A stretch of 29,836 nucleotides of DNA from Candidatus Omnitrophota bacterium. Its GTDB lineage: Bacteria; Hinthialibacterota; Hinthialibacteria; OLB16. Positions 1-9,065 of this stretch are shown here, piece by piece. Within the stretch, counting starts at the first letter, position 1. Each line of letters begins with the position of its first letter. The notes under the pieces were generated by a model. It saw only the letters and a program-made list of their open reading frames with translations. It was not told the origin of the DNA and did no database searches. Position numbers and translations under genes: made by a program. The stretch covers positions 1 through 29,836 of the forward strand of contig JACKFH010000043.1 in the NCBI GenBank assembly GCA_020632575.1, in the 5' to 3' direction.

Positions 1-3000
1 CACCGCGCCAGTGTCATAGAGGGTGATGGTCGCGTCGTTGACTCCAGCCCCGGCGGTCGAAGGAACTCCAACATAATAGACCACGAAGCGGTCGTTGTAT
101 TGGCGATACCAAGTTCCACCACCCGCATCCCCATCGATATCCGAGTAGAGCCCCATGACTTTCGGGATGAGTTGGTTGATGTTCGCGTCGGTCGGATCCT
201 GAGGGTTGATGGAGACTCCGGAGATGGTCCCGCCAAACTCGAGGAAACCGTGGTTGTTAACGTAGACCGAATTGTAACAGTAGCCATAGAAGGGGAATTC
301 GAAGCCGAGGCCGAACGGAATCTGGATCGCTTCGTCGATGGCCCCGGTAAACGGAACTTGGGTGAGAGTCGCGGCCGCTGTCATCGTCGCGGAGAGCGGC
401 GCCAAGGGGCTGCCGCCCGCGCCTGGATACCAAACGTCGACCGCGGTCGCGGCTTGGGTGCCGACCAAATCGGTGACCGGTAAGAACCGGACAAAACTGC
501 CATCCACCAAATCGGAAGGGCTCAGGGTCGTGAACTGTTCATAGTACCCATTGCCCGCCATGGTGTTCGCGGTTCCCTCGAGATCGGTGAGGGTCGCCGA
601 GGCGCCAAAGCCCGGAGCGACGCCCACGATGGTTCCGGAGGCTCCGTTGACCGCCCCATAGTCGAGTTCGATCGCGCCGGAAACATAAAGAGTGGCGGTC
701 ACGCTGTTGACCTGTGGGAGAACCATACCGCCCGCCGATACGGAGGGAACATTGATGTAGCGGATGTGCACGCGGTCGTTGGCGAAGTCGCCCGCCTGAC
801 GTTGGAATTGAACTCGGACTTCTCCCGAGCCGCCGGAAGCGGTGTCGGGGTTCATGTCGCGCCAGAAGGCCGCGATCCTCGGAGGCCCATTGATGAATTC
901 GACCATCGTCGGAGTCTCGTCATCGTCACCGAATCCAAAGGTGATATTCCCATTGGAGCCGACATACATCCGATCGTACAGTTGACCGTAAAACGGGAAG
1001 ACAAAATCTCCCGGGAAATCGATCTCGACAAAATCGTCGTCGGAAAGATTCTGGAGGGCATTGCCACCGCCCGCTCTCGTCGCGGAGGGGATGCCGACCG
1101 TCCCGGTGGCGTAACTCGGAGTGACCGACACGCCGCTGGCCGTAAAGCCGCCATTGACGATCGCTCTAAACGGATTCGAGATGGTGGTGACCGGGGCTTG
1201 CGAACTGCGTATGACCGAGATCATCTCGCAATCGGTGCCGTTCCCGACCTGATCGGTCGCCGCCGCGATGATGGTGAACGTCCCATCGGGAAGCGAGGTG
1301 AAGGGGAACGAAAAAGTCGCGGTTCCCACCATTCCGGAAATCATCTGGCTGCCGCCGCCGACTATGCCGCCGTTTTGGTCTTCGATCCGGTAGCCAATCT
1401 CCGCCAGACCGGAGGCGGAATCCATGGCCTGGATGATCACATCCGAAGCGCCAAGGATGGTGTTCGAGTTGTCAAAACAGGTTCCATCCATCGGGGCGAG
1501 GATCGCGCACGTCGGAGGGGTGAGATCGACAACCACCTCAAAGGTGGCGCAACCGACGTTCGAGACACTGGTGGCCCCATCCACAAAACAGGAGCTGACC
1601 ACGGCGATATCTCCATCGGCCAAGCCGAGCACGAATTGTCCCGCGGGGAGACCGGCTTGGGTCGCGCCCGGAACCAAGGTGTGAACGAAGGGGCCATTGC
1701 CCGAACTTGGAATTTGTGGCGGATCGAACGCGGCCACCTCGAAGGTCACAGAGTTGAGGTTGTTGGAGAAGTAGAGTTGTTCGAAACCGGAATCCAAAGC
1801 GCCGGTGTCGTCATCGGAAGCGTCTTGCGTAATGTCGAGACCCAGCGCGCCGATGAAGTAGCTGCCGCCTGGAGTCGGCATCGTTATCACCGGCGAGGAA
1901 GCGACATTGTCGACAAAGTGACTGCCCGTCGCGGAATCGGTCTGTCCGCTCATGTCGGCGGCGATCGCGGTTACATCGAAGACCGCGTCATCGGCCAGAA
2001 GCGGATCCACCGGAACGTCGAAATACCACGCTGTGAAGGTGGCGCCCGGAGTGAATCCGGAAGCCTGCATCAGCGCGGTCCCGCCGGAGGTCGTGTACTC
2101 GACGGAAACGTCCGCGACGCCCGAGCCGATATCCTGCGCGGTTCCAGTCACCAAGAACGAACCATTGACAAGGGCGCCATCGGGAGGCGTCAAGATGACC
2201 ACGGAGGGTCCGCCCGCGTCGATCAAAACGGAGATCGCCTCGCAAACCGTCCCGTTTCCGACCGTGTCCGTAGCATAAACCAGAATGTCGTAAACGCCGT
2301 CCATCGTCGGAGCAAACGCGGTCATAAACGCCAGAGAGGGCCCGGCGCCCGAGAACGTCGTGGCCGCTTGAACGGCGCCGGAGAGTTCGACCACCACTTC
2401 GACCGTTCCCATTCCCGCCATGCCGACATCGGTGGCGTTGCCGACAATCGGAACGCTCAGGCCGAACGGTCCGGCTGTCACTGGGGAGGAGAGGTCGCAG
2501 TTCGGGGCCATGTAATCGATCGTGATATCTTCGTTGTCGGTGACACAGGTGTGGCCCGCGTCGAAAGCGCCGTCCCGCAGGCCGATATCGAGTGTGTGCG
2601 TTTGGCCATGATTCGCGGCCGAGATGCCGAGATTGGCGAGGGGGACATTGGTGGTCAGGGCGTAGGTGCCGAGCATTGGAGGCGACGCCGGGGTGAATAC
2701 GACCGCTTGGCCGGTGCTGGTGTCGGTCACCGAGACCACATCGACTCCCGCGTCGCAAGCCAAGCCCGTGTCATCGTCATCGGCGGTGAACTGAAGAACC
2801 AACCCATTCGGCCCCACCACTGTCGGCGCGGCGGGTTGGACAAACAGGGCGGATCCGCAGTTGCGGTCCACGCAGTAGGTTCGAGTCGCCAATCCGATGA
2901 GCCCGCAATCGTCCAGGGCTTCCGCGGTGACAGTGAGAATCGCGTCATCCGCAAACCCTGGGTCGACCGGGATCACACCGGACCAAGCGCCGGCCCCGGT

Positions 3001-4743
3001 CGCGACCAAGGAAGCGTCGGCCCCGCTGGTCGAGTAAGTCAGAGTCACAGAAAGGATCGTGGCGTTCGCGTCGCTCGCCGTTCCGGAAACGGTGAAAGAT
3101 CCATCAACCGCCAGGTCGGCGGCGGGACTGGTGAATGCCACTGTAGGTGGAGTGTTGTCGACTAAGAAACTGACGTTCGGCCCAGCTCCCGGATCGCCAG
3201 AGCCGGTTTCAAGTGTGTTGTTGGCGAAATCCGCCGCCGTCACCGAAAGGATATAAACCCCATCCGCCAAGGTGGTCGTGTCGAATGAGACCATCGCGCA
3301 ACCGCTGGCGGCTCCGACAAAATCGGTCATATCCACTCCAGCAAGAACGTTGCCCGGGTTGATGGTGAAGGTGGTGTCGGTGATTCCACCACCCGCCGCG
3401 TCGTCCTGAACCGTGGCGGCGAGGATGTAAGTCCCACTCACCTTTTGGCCGTCGGTCGGGTCTTTAATCTGAACCAGCTGCGGCGGGAACAAGTCGGTGG
3501 TGGTCAGGTTCGGAGAATTCGAAACGCAGGAAGTCTTGCCATTGTCCGTCGTGATAGTCGCGGCATAGGAAATAGTCGATCCCGTTGTGCGCGGCAGTCC
3601 GGGGGTCGAGGAGGTGTGATAGAAAGTGATGACTTCCGCGGTGTTGGCGTTGTTGCGAGTCGTTGTGGAAAGAATCGTGGCCGACCCCAGATCGGCCGAA
3701 GTGATCGGTGTCGAACCGATGCGGCCGTAAATCCGAATGGTCGCGGGATCGGAGTCGCCCGGATCGCTGACCAAGGAGGCGGTGTTGATGGTGAAAGTGA
3801 CCTGCGTCGCGGGAGTTCCGCCCAACATCGTTTCGCTAAGAGCCACATTGTTTGGGGGAGTGACAACGCCCGGAACGGCCTGACCGTTGGTGGTGTTGTT
3901 TTGAGACAGCGGAGAACCGCCGCCGACATTTCCGACTGTGTCGATCACCCTCATACCGTAGGCGAGCGCCGTTCCGCCAGGCGCGTTGCGGGTGATCATG
4001 GTGGTGTTGCCGACCACATAGGGTGTGACTGGGGACATGTCGACCACATTGCCGGAAACCGGATCGTTGTTGACATCGAACAATTCCGAACCGGTGACCT
4101 CATAAAGTCGGTAGTTGATCCGGTGGCTATCGTAGGGAACAGCGACCTGCCGAACGGTGCCCGGACTCATCGCCGGGTTCGAATCGAAATCGATCACCTC
4201 ATCGGACGGGTTGTCAAAGGCGAGGCTGACAGTCGAGACGCCGTCCGTGCAGGACGCGACAAACTCGTTGGCGGCGAAGGTCTGCGGCTGATTCATGTCC
4301 GCCGTGCCGCCTCGCAACCGGGAATTCGTGTCCGATTCGGCGGGCTCGGAAGCGACGACCACATACCAGTAGCGCGTCTGGTTCACCGTGTTGGTGGACG
4401 CGATGAAGCCATTGGCCTGGTTGGCCACATCGTTGGAGACGTTGATCAATTCCTTGACTTCTCCGGACGCCACAACGCTGGCGTTGAGAATTAACTGGCC
4501 CGAGGAGACCACGACCGCCGAACTGACCGGGGTCGAGGCGCTGACCATGCGGTAAACTCGCACCGAGATCGCACCCCCGCTTTCATCATCGGCGGCGAAA
4601 CGCAATCGAATCGCCCCAGCGGGCTGAGGAGTCACCTCGAGATCCTGTGTGGTGAAAACCGCTGATTGGGATTCGCTTATCCCTAAGCAGAGCGCAAGGA
4701 GCAGTGCAGCAACTCCAAGAACCAAATGGCGCAACGAAGACAT
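1..4743 (-). CDS. Giant secreted Ig-like / beta-sandwich surface protein, C-terminus beyond window
   Basis: I read this frame codon by codon. It is open for 1581 codons from ATG at 4743 to the window edge, so the protein is at least 1581 residues and lacks its end here. A good SD (GGAGG) lies 6 bases before the ATG. Residues 1-28 form a signal peptide (SSLRH, then a Leu/Ala-rich core, then a small-residue cleavage region). The rest is Thr/Ser/Val/Gly/Asp-rich beta structure. There is a fibronectin III-like stretch near residues 30-140 (TRYWYVVV), then repeated bacterial Ig-like units opening with TPPTV or GPSVV around 527, 841 and 1072, each with GSF(T/L)V(S/T)GTA or a similar strand. Near the end are two related copies of a domain with the core FxFPFYG, at about residues 1247 and 1480. 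The likely role is an extracellular surface or adhesion protein. The substrate is unknown and any C-terminal sorting signal is not visible. Confidence 0.85.
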   Translation of the reverse strand, partial: MSSLRHLVLGVAALLLALCLGISESQSAVFTTQDLEVTPQPAGAIRLRFAADDESGGAISVRVYRMVSASTPVSSAVVVSSGQLILNASVVASGEVKELINVSNDVANQANGFIASTNTVNQTRYWYVVVASEPAESDTNSRLRGGTADMNQPQTFAANEFVASCTDGVSTVSLAFDNPSDEVIDFDSNPAMSPGTVRQVAVPYDSHRINYRLYEVTGSELFDVNNDPVSGNVVDMSPVTPYVVGNTTMITRNAPGGTALAYGMRVIDTVGNVGGGSPLSQNNTTNGQAVPGVVTPPNNVALSETMLGGTPATQVTFTINTASLVSDPGDSDPATIRIYGRIGSTPITSADLGSATILSTTTRNNANTAEVITFYHTSSTPGLPRTTGSTISYAATITTDNGKTSCVSNSPNLTTTDLFPPQLVQIKDPTDGQKVSGTYILAATVQDDAAGGGITDTTFTINPGNVLAGVDMTDFVGAASGCAMVSFDTTTLADGVYILSVTAADFANNTLETGSGDPGAGPNVSFLVDNTPPTVAFTSPAADLAVDGSFTVSGTASDANATILSVTLTYSTSGADASLVATGAGAWSGVIPVDPGFADDAILTVTAEALDDCGLIGLATRTYCVDRNCGSALFVQPAAPTVVGPNGLVLQFTADDDDTGLACDAGVDVVSVTDTSTGQAVVFTPASPPMLGTYALTTNVPLANLGISAANHGQTHTLDIGLRDGAFDAGHTCVTDNEDITIDYMAPNCDLSSPVTAGPFGLSVPIVGNATDVGMAGMGTVEVVVELSGAVQAATTFSGAGPSLAFMTAFAPTMDGVYDILVYATDTVGNGTVCEAISVLIDAGGPSVVILTPPDGALVNGSFLVTGTAQDIGSGVADVSVEYTTSGGTALMQASGFTPGATFTAWYFDVPVDPLLADDAVFDVTAIAADMSGQTDSATGSHFVDNVASSPVITMPTPGGSYFIGALGLDITQDASDDDTGALDSGFEQLYFSNNLNSVTFEVAAFDPPQIPSSGNGPFVHTLVPGATQAGLPAGQFVLGLADGDIAVVSSCFVDGATSVSNVGCATFEVVVDLTPPTCAILAPMDGTCFDNSNTILGASDVIIQAMDSASGLAEIGYRIEDQNGGIVGGGSQMISGMVGTATFSFPFTSLPDGTFTIIAAATDQVGNGTDCEMISVIRSSQAPVTTISNPFRAIVNGGFTASGVSVTPSYATGTVGIPSATRAGGGNALQNLSDDDFVEIDFPGDFVFPFYGQLYDRMYVGSNGNITFGFGDDDETPTMVEFINGPPRIAAFWRDMNPDTASGGSGEVRVQFQRQAGDFANDRVHIRYINVPSVSAGGMVLPQVNSVTATLYVSGAIELDYGAVNGASGTIVGVAPGFGASATLTDLEGTANTMAGNGYYEQFTTLSPSDLVDGSFVRFLPVTDLVGTQAATAVDVWYPGAGGSPLAPLSATMTAAATLTQVPFTGAIDEAIQIPFGLGFEFPFYGYCYNSVYVNNHGFLEFGGTISGVSINPQDPTDANINQLIPKVMGLYSDIDGDAGGGTWYRQYNDRFVVYYVGVPSTAGAGVNDATITLYDTGAV

Positions 4744-5205
4744 GACTTTCCTCCCCGGAAATTTAAATTGTTCGGATTTAGAATGGGAAACCAAATGAAA
4801 TGGCGAAATTCGGAATGCAGACAGACTTTGACCAGTCCGTCGAAAAACGGTGGGTAGACACACTTTCTGGGACACTCGTGGCTCCTCCTCAGGCTCCTCG
4901 TTCAAAGCTTTCGGCGATGCGAGTTCACCGAGTCCCCTCGATATCCCGACTTGGGCGGGAATCAATCAAGTATTCGTGCCATATCCCAGACCATTAGATG
5001 ATCGACCGGGATCGTATGAAACAAAAACGATTCTGTCAACCACTAATCCTAGAAATCCGACACTTGACCTAAATCAAATTTCTATGACCTTTAATCGAGA
5101 ACCGTAACACAAAGAAAAGAGAAAGGAAAGAAGAAAAAGCAAGGCAGAAAATTCCTAGGAAGATGAGGTGGAGGTCAAGCGATAGTTTTGCGGAAAAATC
5201 TGAGA
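4744..5205. other. Intergenic region between the Asp23 gene and the giant protein gene
   Basis: This 462-bp gap holds the promoter described at 5011-5039 and the long leader of the giant protein gene. It also has an almost pure purine run on the plus strand around 5112-5140. Short plus-strand frames here have no SD or recognisable protein content. I see no RNA gene or clear terminator. Confidence 0.5.
5011..5039 (-). promoter_or_regulatory. Sigma-70 type promoter for the giant secreted protein
   Basis: On the minus strand TTGACA (5039-5034) is followed after exactly 17 bases by TACGAT (5016-5011). The -35 matches consensus 6/6 and the -10 matches 4/6. Transcription from about 5004 would give a leader of about 260 nt. 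The leader contains purine-rich GAGGAG stretches, but I recognised no known riboswitch in it. Confidence 0.6.
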
Positions 5206-5661
5206 CTAGTCTTGGGTTTCCGAGGCGATTTCCGCCTCGTCTTCATCTTCGGCGCTCTGCCCCGCCCCAAAAGTCTCGGGGGGAGTCACGACACGCGGGC
5301 CGGTGGGGGTTTCAACCGAGGCCTGGACCCCATCCACATGGATGTTGACCTCGCTGACCGAGATGCCGGCGATTCGTTCCACTTGGTTTTTCACCTTTTT
5401 TTGGAATTCACAGGCAACCGCCGGGATGGCAACTCCGAATTCGATTTGCACGGAGACATCGACCTTCTTCCCGGATGTCTCCTCGTCGTCGGTGATGCGA
5501 ATGCCCTTGGGAAACTCGGTGGAACGGAGCATCTTGAAAGCCCCGTTCATGAATGTCTCCTCCGAAACCCCGGCGATTCCCGGAACCTCGCTGGAGCAGA
5601 CATTGATGATCGACCGGATCACCTCGTCGGAAACTTCAATGGAACCAATGCCGTCAACCAT
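5206..5661 (-). CDS. Asp23/Gls24 family protein
   Basis: A 151-residue protein with the Asp23/Gls24 pattern: an N-terminal GSIEVSDEVIRSI helix, a central strand with VDVSVQIEFG, and a helical region EFQKKVKNQVERIAGISVSEVNIHV ending in the family's characteristic VxxVNIxVxGV-type strand. The last 35 residues are an acidic, probably disordered tail. Family members in Gram-positives are abundant cell-envelope-associated proteins linked to alkaline or envelope stress, and no catalytic activity is known. The start is the ATG preceded by AAAGGAGG. It lies 17 nt after the HU gene, so the two are almost certainly co-transcribed. Near the 3' end a CGAGGCG/CGCCTCG hairpin falls inside the coding tail, without a U tract. 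Confidence 0.85.
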   Translation of the reverse strand: MVDGIGSIEVSDEVIRSIINVCSSEVPGIAGVSEETFMNGAFKMLRSTEFPKGIRITDDEETSGKKVDVSVQIEFGVAIPAVACEFQKKVKNQVERIAGISVSEVNIHVDGVQASVETPTGPRVVTPPETFGAGQSAEDEDEAEIASETQD

Positions 5662-5678
5662 GAGAGTTGGAGCCTCCT

Positions 5679-5972
5679 TTAGAGGGATCCCTCGTTAACG
5701 ATTTGCTTCATCGTCTTCCCGGCTTTGAATTGGATGATTTTTCGGGCTGGGACATCGGCCACTTCCTTGGTGACGGGGTTGCGACCGATGCGGGCGGGGG
5801 TGTCTTTCACCTTGAACACCCCAAAATTTCTAATTTCGATCCGACCCTCGTTGGCGAGAACATCCACGAATACATCGAGCACGGATTCCACCACCGCGCG
5901 GGAGTGGCTCTTTTTGGTGTTGGTTTGCTCTGAAATGATTTCGATGATCTCTTTTTTCGTCAAGGTTCTCAC
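5679..5972 (-). CDS. HU/IHF family DNA-binding protein
   Basis: A 97-residue histone-like protein. Residues 4-20 form the N-terminal helix TKKEIIEIISEQT, followed by the dimerisation helix and the strand RIEIRNFGVFKVK. The DNA-wrapping arm carries the hallmark GRNPVTKEV (about residues 63-71), then the C-terminal FKAGKTMKQIVN helix. Length and motif order are those of full HU proteins, which bend and compact DNA as dimers. The start drawn here is GTG with GGAAAC upstream. A TTG three codons later (giving MTKKE, the usual HU N-terminus) with GGTGAG ahead of it is equally plausible. It follows the initiator tRNA with no visible terminator and precedes the Asp23 gene, so one transcript may carry all three. 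Confidence 0.93.
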   Translation of the reverse strand: MRTLTKKEIIEIISEQTNTKKSHSRAVVESVLDVFVDVLANEGRIEIRNFGVFKVKDTPARIGRNPVTKEVADVPARKIIQFKAGKTMKQIVNEGSL

Positions 5973-6009
5973 CCGTTTCCAAAAGACGATACAGAAGCGC
6001 GAGGAAAAT

Positions 6010-6084
<75 letters not shown>

Positions 6085-6112
6085 TCCGGTTCGTCGATCG
6101 AACAGAAAAGTA

Positions 6113-6140
6113 TTGATAACAAATCGAACGAAACTGTCAA
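6113..6140 (-). promoter_or_regulatory. Promoter of the initiator tRNA (and possibly HU-asp23)
   Basis: On the minus strand a perfect TTGACA (6140-6135) is separated by 16 bases from TATCAA (6118-6113). The start would fall about 20 nt before the mature 5' end of the tRNA. No other convincing promoter lies between the tRNA and HU. Confidence 0.6.
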
Positions 6141-6220
6141 CTCCACTTCATTTCGTCGCTCAACCCATACTGCTTGCCACGCCGACTCCACCGGCCTCGT
6201 TCGGAGGGCCGCACAAATCC

Positions 6221-6730
6221 CTAGCCGGAAATGTTCAGCGTGGAGACGGCTGGCCGCGAGGCGGCGTAAGGCGAGGTCACAAGCGGGGATCTCGTTTCTT
6301 GCGAGGATTGCGATTCCTCTTCCTCGGCGGTCGACTGATTCTCCTCCGAGGCGTTCTGGTCCACGACTCCTTGCCAACCCTCCCTCAGTTCCGTCAAAAG
6401 CCGCTTGACCTCCTCCACCTGCTCCAGGTTTCGGCGGACCAAGGCCAAGGAGAGTTGTCTCAACATGTAATCGTACAACCTTTCCAGGTTTTCCGCCAAA
6501 TCGCCCCCCTTTGAGGCGTCTAGCGCTCCAAGCAACTCGCTGATGATCTTTTGCACCCGAACCACATGGGAGTGAAACTCTTCCAAGCGATCCTCCCGGT
6601 GCGCCGTCTCGGCCAGTCCCAGCTTCTTGACCGCTCCATCGAACAGCATCAGGACAAGTCTTTCCGGTCTCGCGGCCTCCACCTGAATCTTTTGATAATT
6701 CTTGGTCGCCTGGTAGTTCATCGCGTTCAT
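6221..6730 (-). CDS. fliS: Flagellar export chaperone FliS
   Basis: A 169-residue protein that opens with MNAMNYQATKNYQ, followed by RPERLVLMLFDGAVKKL, the classic FliS helix 1-2 region. The rest of the helical bundle follows (AHREDRLEEFHSHVVRVQKIISELLGALD-type heptads) with the family pattern NLERLYDYMLRQL and a lysine/arginine-rich last helix. A Ser/Glu/Gln-rich tail of about 45 residues extends beyond the usual 125-130 residue length. FliS binds the disordered C-terminal D0 of flagellin in the cytoplasm and hands it to the export gate. The frame is open upstream to a GTG at 6796 that overlaps the fliD stop, but the ATG used here has an AGGGAAAGGA SD and matches the family N-terminus. It lies directly downstream of fliD in the same transcript. 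Confidence 0.93.
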   Translation of the reverse strand: MNAMNYQATKNYQKIQVEAARPERLVLMLFDGAVKKLGLAETAHREDRLEEFHSHVVRVQKIISELLGALDASKGGDLAENLERLYDYMLRQLSLALVRRNLEQVEEVKRLLTELREGWQGVVDQNASEENQSTAEEEESQSSQETRSPLVTSPYAASRPAVSTLNISG

Positions 6731-6792
6731 GACAAATGGATTCCTTTCCCTGACTTCATCTTCCTTGATTTTCCCAAAGTGTCCACCTTCGG

Positions 6793-8844
6793 TCACCCTC
6801 GTCTTTGATTGCTGCTAAGTTGAGACAATTGCGATTGGAGGTAATCCCCTTGGCTCTGCAGCTGGGACACGGACTGCTCCAACGCGGTGAATTGTCTCCG
6901 CAGTCTCACCTCCTCGTTGGCGATTCGCTCTTGGATCGACTCGATGGAGTCGTTAAAGTTTTCGATCGATTGCTCGATTCCCTCGGCGCGAATCGTCAGC
7001 ACGCCGTTGGTCGAGTCGGTCAATCGCTCGGTCGCTTGACTCGCTTGATCGGCGAAACCGCCCTCTTGTCGAAAGAAGGCCTCGACCGCTTGGAAGTTGT
7101 CGGACAGAGCCGCCTGGAATTCCGATTGATTGAACGAGAGAGTCCCATCCAGATTCAAGGAAATTCCGATTTCGGTCAGACTCAGAAATTCCGGGTCCGC
7201 GATCGAGGAGCCCTGTAGTGTCGAGGACTGGCGGCTCCCCAGGATGCCAAGTTCCGAGGCGACCGTTCCTCCGCCCACTTCCTCCACGGTCAAGGTCCCG
7301 AAACCACCCGACGTGTCCACAAGGGTGAGCCCCGTGCCGGCCCGGTTGATCCGCGCTTCCACACCGATGTCCGCCACGCCGATCCGGTCGATCACATCCT
7401 GAATCGTCTCCGCCTCGGTCAAGTCGATCGTCGCGGTCTTTCCCGATCGGTCGGTGATTTGAATCGAACCGGCGGCCACTCCCGCCCCGTCGTTGAGCGT
7501 GTTCAGGAACTGCGATGGCAGTGTGGAGATGCGGCGACTAAGCAGACCGGTCAAGGCGCTGTCCGTGCTCAAGACCGAGGAGTCCCCGAGAAGGATGCCG
7601 GCTTGTTGCGTCTCCGTGTTGTAAGACGCTCTTTGACGAATGAAATTCCGCGTGCTGTTGAAGGCTTCGACAAAGGATTGGATGGAAGACGCCGCCTCGC
7701 CTTCGGCCTCGATCACCGAAACCGTGGTCGTGGCTCCGGGATCGTCGTCGCTGATCAGACTGAGCGTGACTCCTTGGATGACATCGGAGACATTGTTTGT
7801 CGACCGGACCACCTGGATGCCGTTGACCGTGAACCGTGCGTCTTCACCCGCTTGATCCACTTGGAGAAAAGAGGGTTGAACAAATCCCAACGTTTCGAGA
7901 ACGTTGCCCGAATCGGTCAGCACGGGATCGGTTCCATCGCCGGTCTCGATGTCCAACCGGAACACTCCCTGCTCGACTTCGACAACGGTGGCGGTGGTGC
8001 TGTTCCCCGCCAAACCCGCCGCGTCGTTGATGGCCTGAGCGACATCGTCGAGACTCTGTGTGGACAAATCGATGTCGACATTGAAAGAGCCGCCGCCGTT
8101 GGCGATCGTGACCGTCCCGCTCGGAACGTTCGTGTCCAAATTCAAGAGATCTCCGACCGGTAGCACTCTCACATTGAATTCGTTGCTGGAAGCGCCCTCG
8201 GTGATTGGGTGACGCAGCGTGTCGAAAGAGGCGTCCTGGGTCAGACGGAGTTGTTGGAGAACATCGTTCCCGCTGACATCGGTCAAAGAAAAAGTGTCGG
8301 AGCCAGTCTGAATCGAGCGAACCGAAAGGCGGAACTGACCGTCATCCACCTCGATGACGCTTGCGGCGACTGTCCCGCTCGCATTCGAAATTCGGTTGGC
8401 GACGTCTCTCAAGGTGTCGGTGTCGCGGATTTCGACATTATTTCCGTTGACCTGGATGGTCCCCTCGATCCCAAGGGCTTCGTCAGGGTCGGTGAATACA
8501 TTGTTGGGATCCGACGAGATCTGCTGAGCCCGGGCCAACTGCTGAACCGAGATATTGAAGGCGCCCAATTCGGCGTCGCTGGTCGCCACGGCGACCGCCA
8601 CTTCGGAATTTGTGGACGCCGCCTCGCGAGCGCGGAACGTGTCCACGTCTCCGAGTGCGCGAGCCGCCACCTGGATGCCGAGAATGCTGGCGTTGAGACT
8701 CTGCACCGCGGTCAGACGCGCCGATTCGGTGTCGCGACGCGCGGCCAAACGTTGAGCCGGGGCTCTTTTGACCGAAACGAGGGCCTGAATGATCTCCTCG
8801 GTGTTGAGTCCGGTGATCAGCCCATCGAATGAGAGTCCAACCAT
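6793..8844 (-). CDS. fliD: Flagellar hook-associated protein 2 (filament cap) FliD
   Basis: A 683-residue protein starting MVGLSFDGLITGLNTEEIIQ, the conserved FliD D0 helix (SGLDT/IIxxLM equivalent). Next comes KRAPAQRLAARRDTESARL with the coiled coil, then AFNISVQQLARAQ, the typical FliD N domain. The middle holds repeated flagellin_IN-like units (LRDVANRISNAS, LDDVAQAINDAAG, IQDVIDRIGVA). The C-terminal part has the FliD_C pattern with SLTEIGISLNLDGTLSFNQSEFQAAL, ending in a long coiled coil (FTALEQSVSQLQSQGDYLQSQL). FliD forms the pentameric or hexameric cap that folds exported flagellin at the filament tip. The start has GGAG 8 nt upstream. The leader contains the AGGAG-loop hairpin described separately. 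The gene is intact, unlike the flagellins upstream. Confidence 0.95.
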   Translation of the reverse strand: MVGLSFDGLITGLNTEEIIQALVSVKRAPAQRLAARRDTESARLTAVQSLNASILGIQVAARALGDVDTFRAREAASTNSEVAVAVATSDAELGAFNISVQQLARAQQISSDPNNVFTDPDEALGIEGTIQVNGNNVEIRDTDTLRDVANRISNASGTVAASVIEVDDGQFRLSVRSIQTGSDTFSLTDVSGNDVLQQLRLTQDASFDTLRHPITEGASSNEFNVRVLPVGDLLNLDTNVPSGTVTIANGGGSFNVDIDLSTQSLDDVAQAINDAAGLAGNSTTATVVEVEQGVFRLDIETGDGTDPVLTDSGNVLETLGFVQPSFLQVDQAGEDARFTVNGIQVVRSTNNVSDVIQGVTLSLISDDDPGATTTVSVIEAEGEAASSIQSFVEAFNSTRNFIRQRASYNTETQQAGILLGDSSVLSTDSALTGLLSRRISTLPSQFLNTLNDGAGVAAGSIQITDRSGKTATIDLTEAETIQDVIDRIGVADIGVEARINRAGTGLTLVDTSGGFGTLTVEEVGGGTVASELGILGSRQSSTLQGSSIADPEFLSLTEIGISLNLDGTLSFNQSEFQAALSDNFQAVEAFFRQEGGFADQASQATERLTDSTNGVLTIRAEGIEQSIENFNDSIESIQERIANEEVRLRRQFTALEQSVSQLQSQGDYLQSQLSQLSSNQRRG

Positions 8845-8888
8845 TTCCCTTCTCCTTCCTTGGTCCGGGGAGAAACTGTTAGAAAATC

Positions 8889-8915
8889 ATGACAAATCCC
8901 TCCTGGATTCGTCAT
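8889..8915 (-). promoter_or_regulatory. fliD leader hairpin with AGGAG pentaloop (candidate CsrA site)
   Basis: On the transcribed strand an 11-bp stem ATGACGAATCC / GGATTTGTCAT (one G-U pair, otherwise perfect) presents the pentaloop AGGAG. It ends 44 nt before the fliD ATG. A GGA exposed in a hairpin loop is the known recognition element of CsrA/RsmA. The same loop occurs in the flagellin 2 leader and a near-identical one in the flagellin 1 leader. Confidence 0.5.
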
Positions 8916-8987
8916 CGACTTCTTTCCCCTCGGTGCGAATGTCCGTCGAATCAATTTATTGGGATCGCGGACAAACCCTTAGTGCGC

Positions 8988-9012
8988 CTCGACCCCGTTG
9001 TGGAGGGTCGAG
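8988..9012 (-). terminator. GC-rich hairpin between flaG and fliD
   Basis: CTCGACCC and GGGTCGAG form an 8-bp stem with a 9-nt loop about 55 nt after the flaG stop. A second, smaller hairpin GCTCCG/CGGAGC sits immediately after the stop (about 9048-9064). Neither is followed by a T tract on the minus strand, so they may stabilise or partly attenuate the transcript rather than fully terminate it. Confidence 0.3.
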
Positions 9013-9065
9013 ATTGAAATTCGCGGCTCAGTTTTCAACAATTCGCGCTCCGATGCGCGGAGCAA

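Noticed and set aside
766..3165. 799-codon open frame on the plus strand
   Set aside because: It is exactly codon-antisense to the giant secreted protein, whose minus-strand frame has a signal peptide, SD, promoter and Ig-like repeats. The plus frame gives a His/Arg/Gly/Asp-rich product without domains, a typical shadow in GC-rich DNA. The same applies to the 349-codon frame at 3445-4494.
6731..6796. GTG start of fliS overlapping the fliD stop
   Set aside because: There is no properly spaced SD, and the 22 extra residues are not part of the FliS family. The ATG at 6730 fits both criteria.
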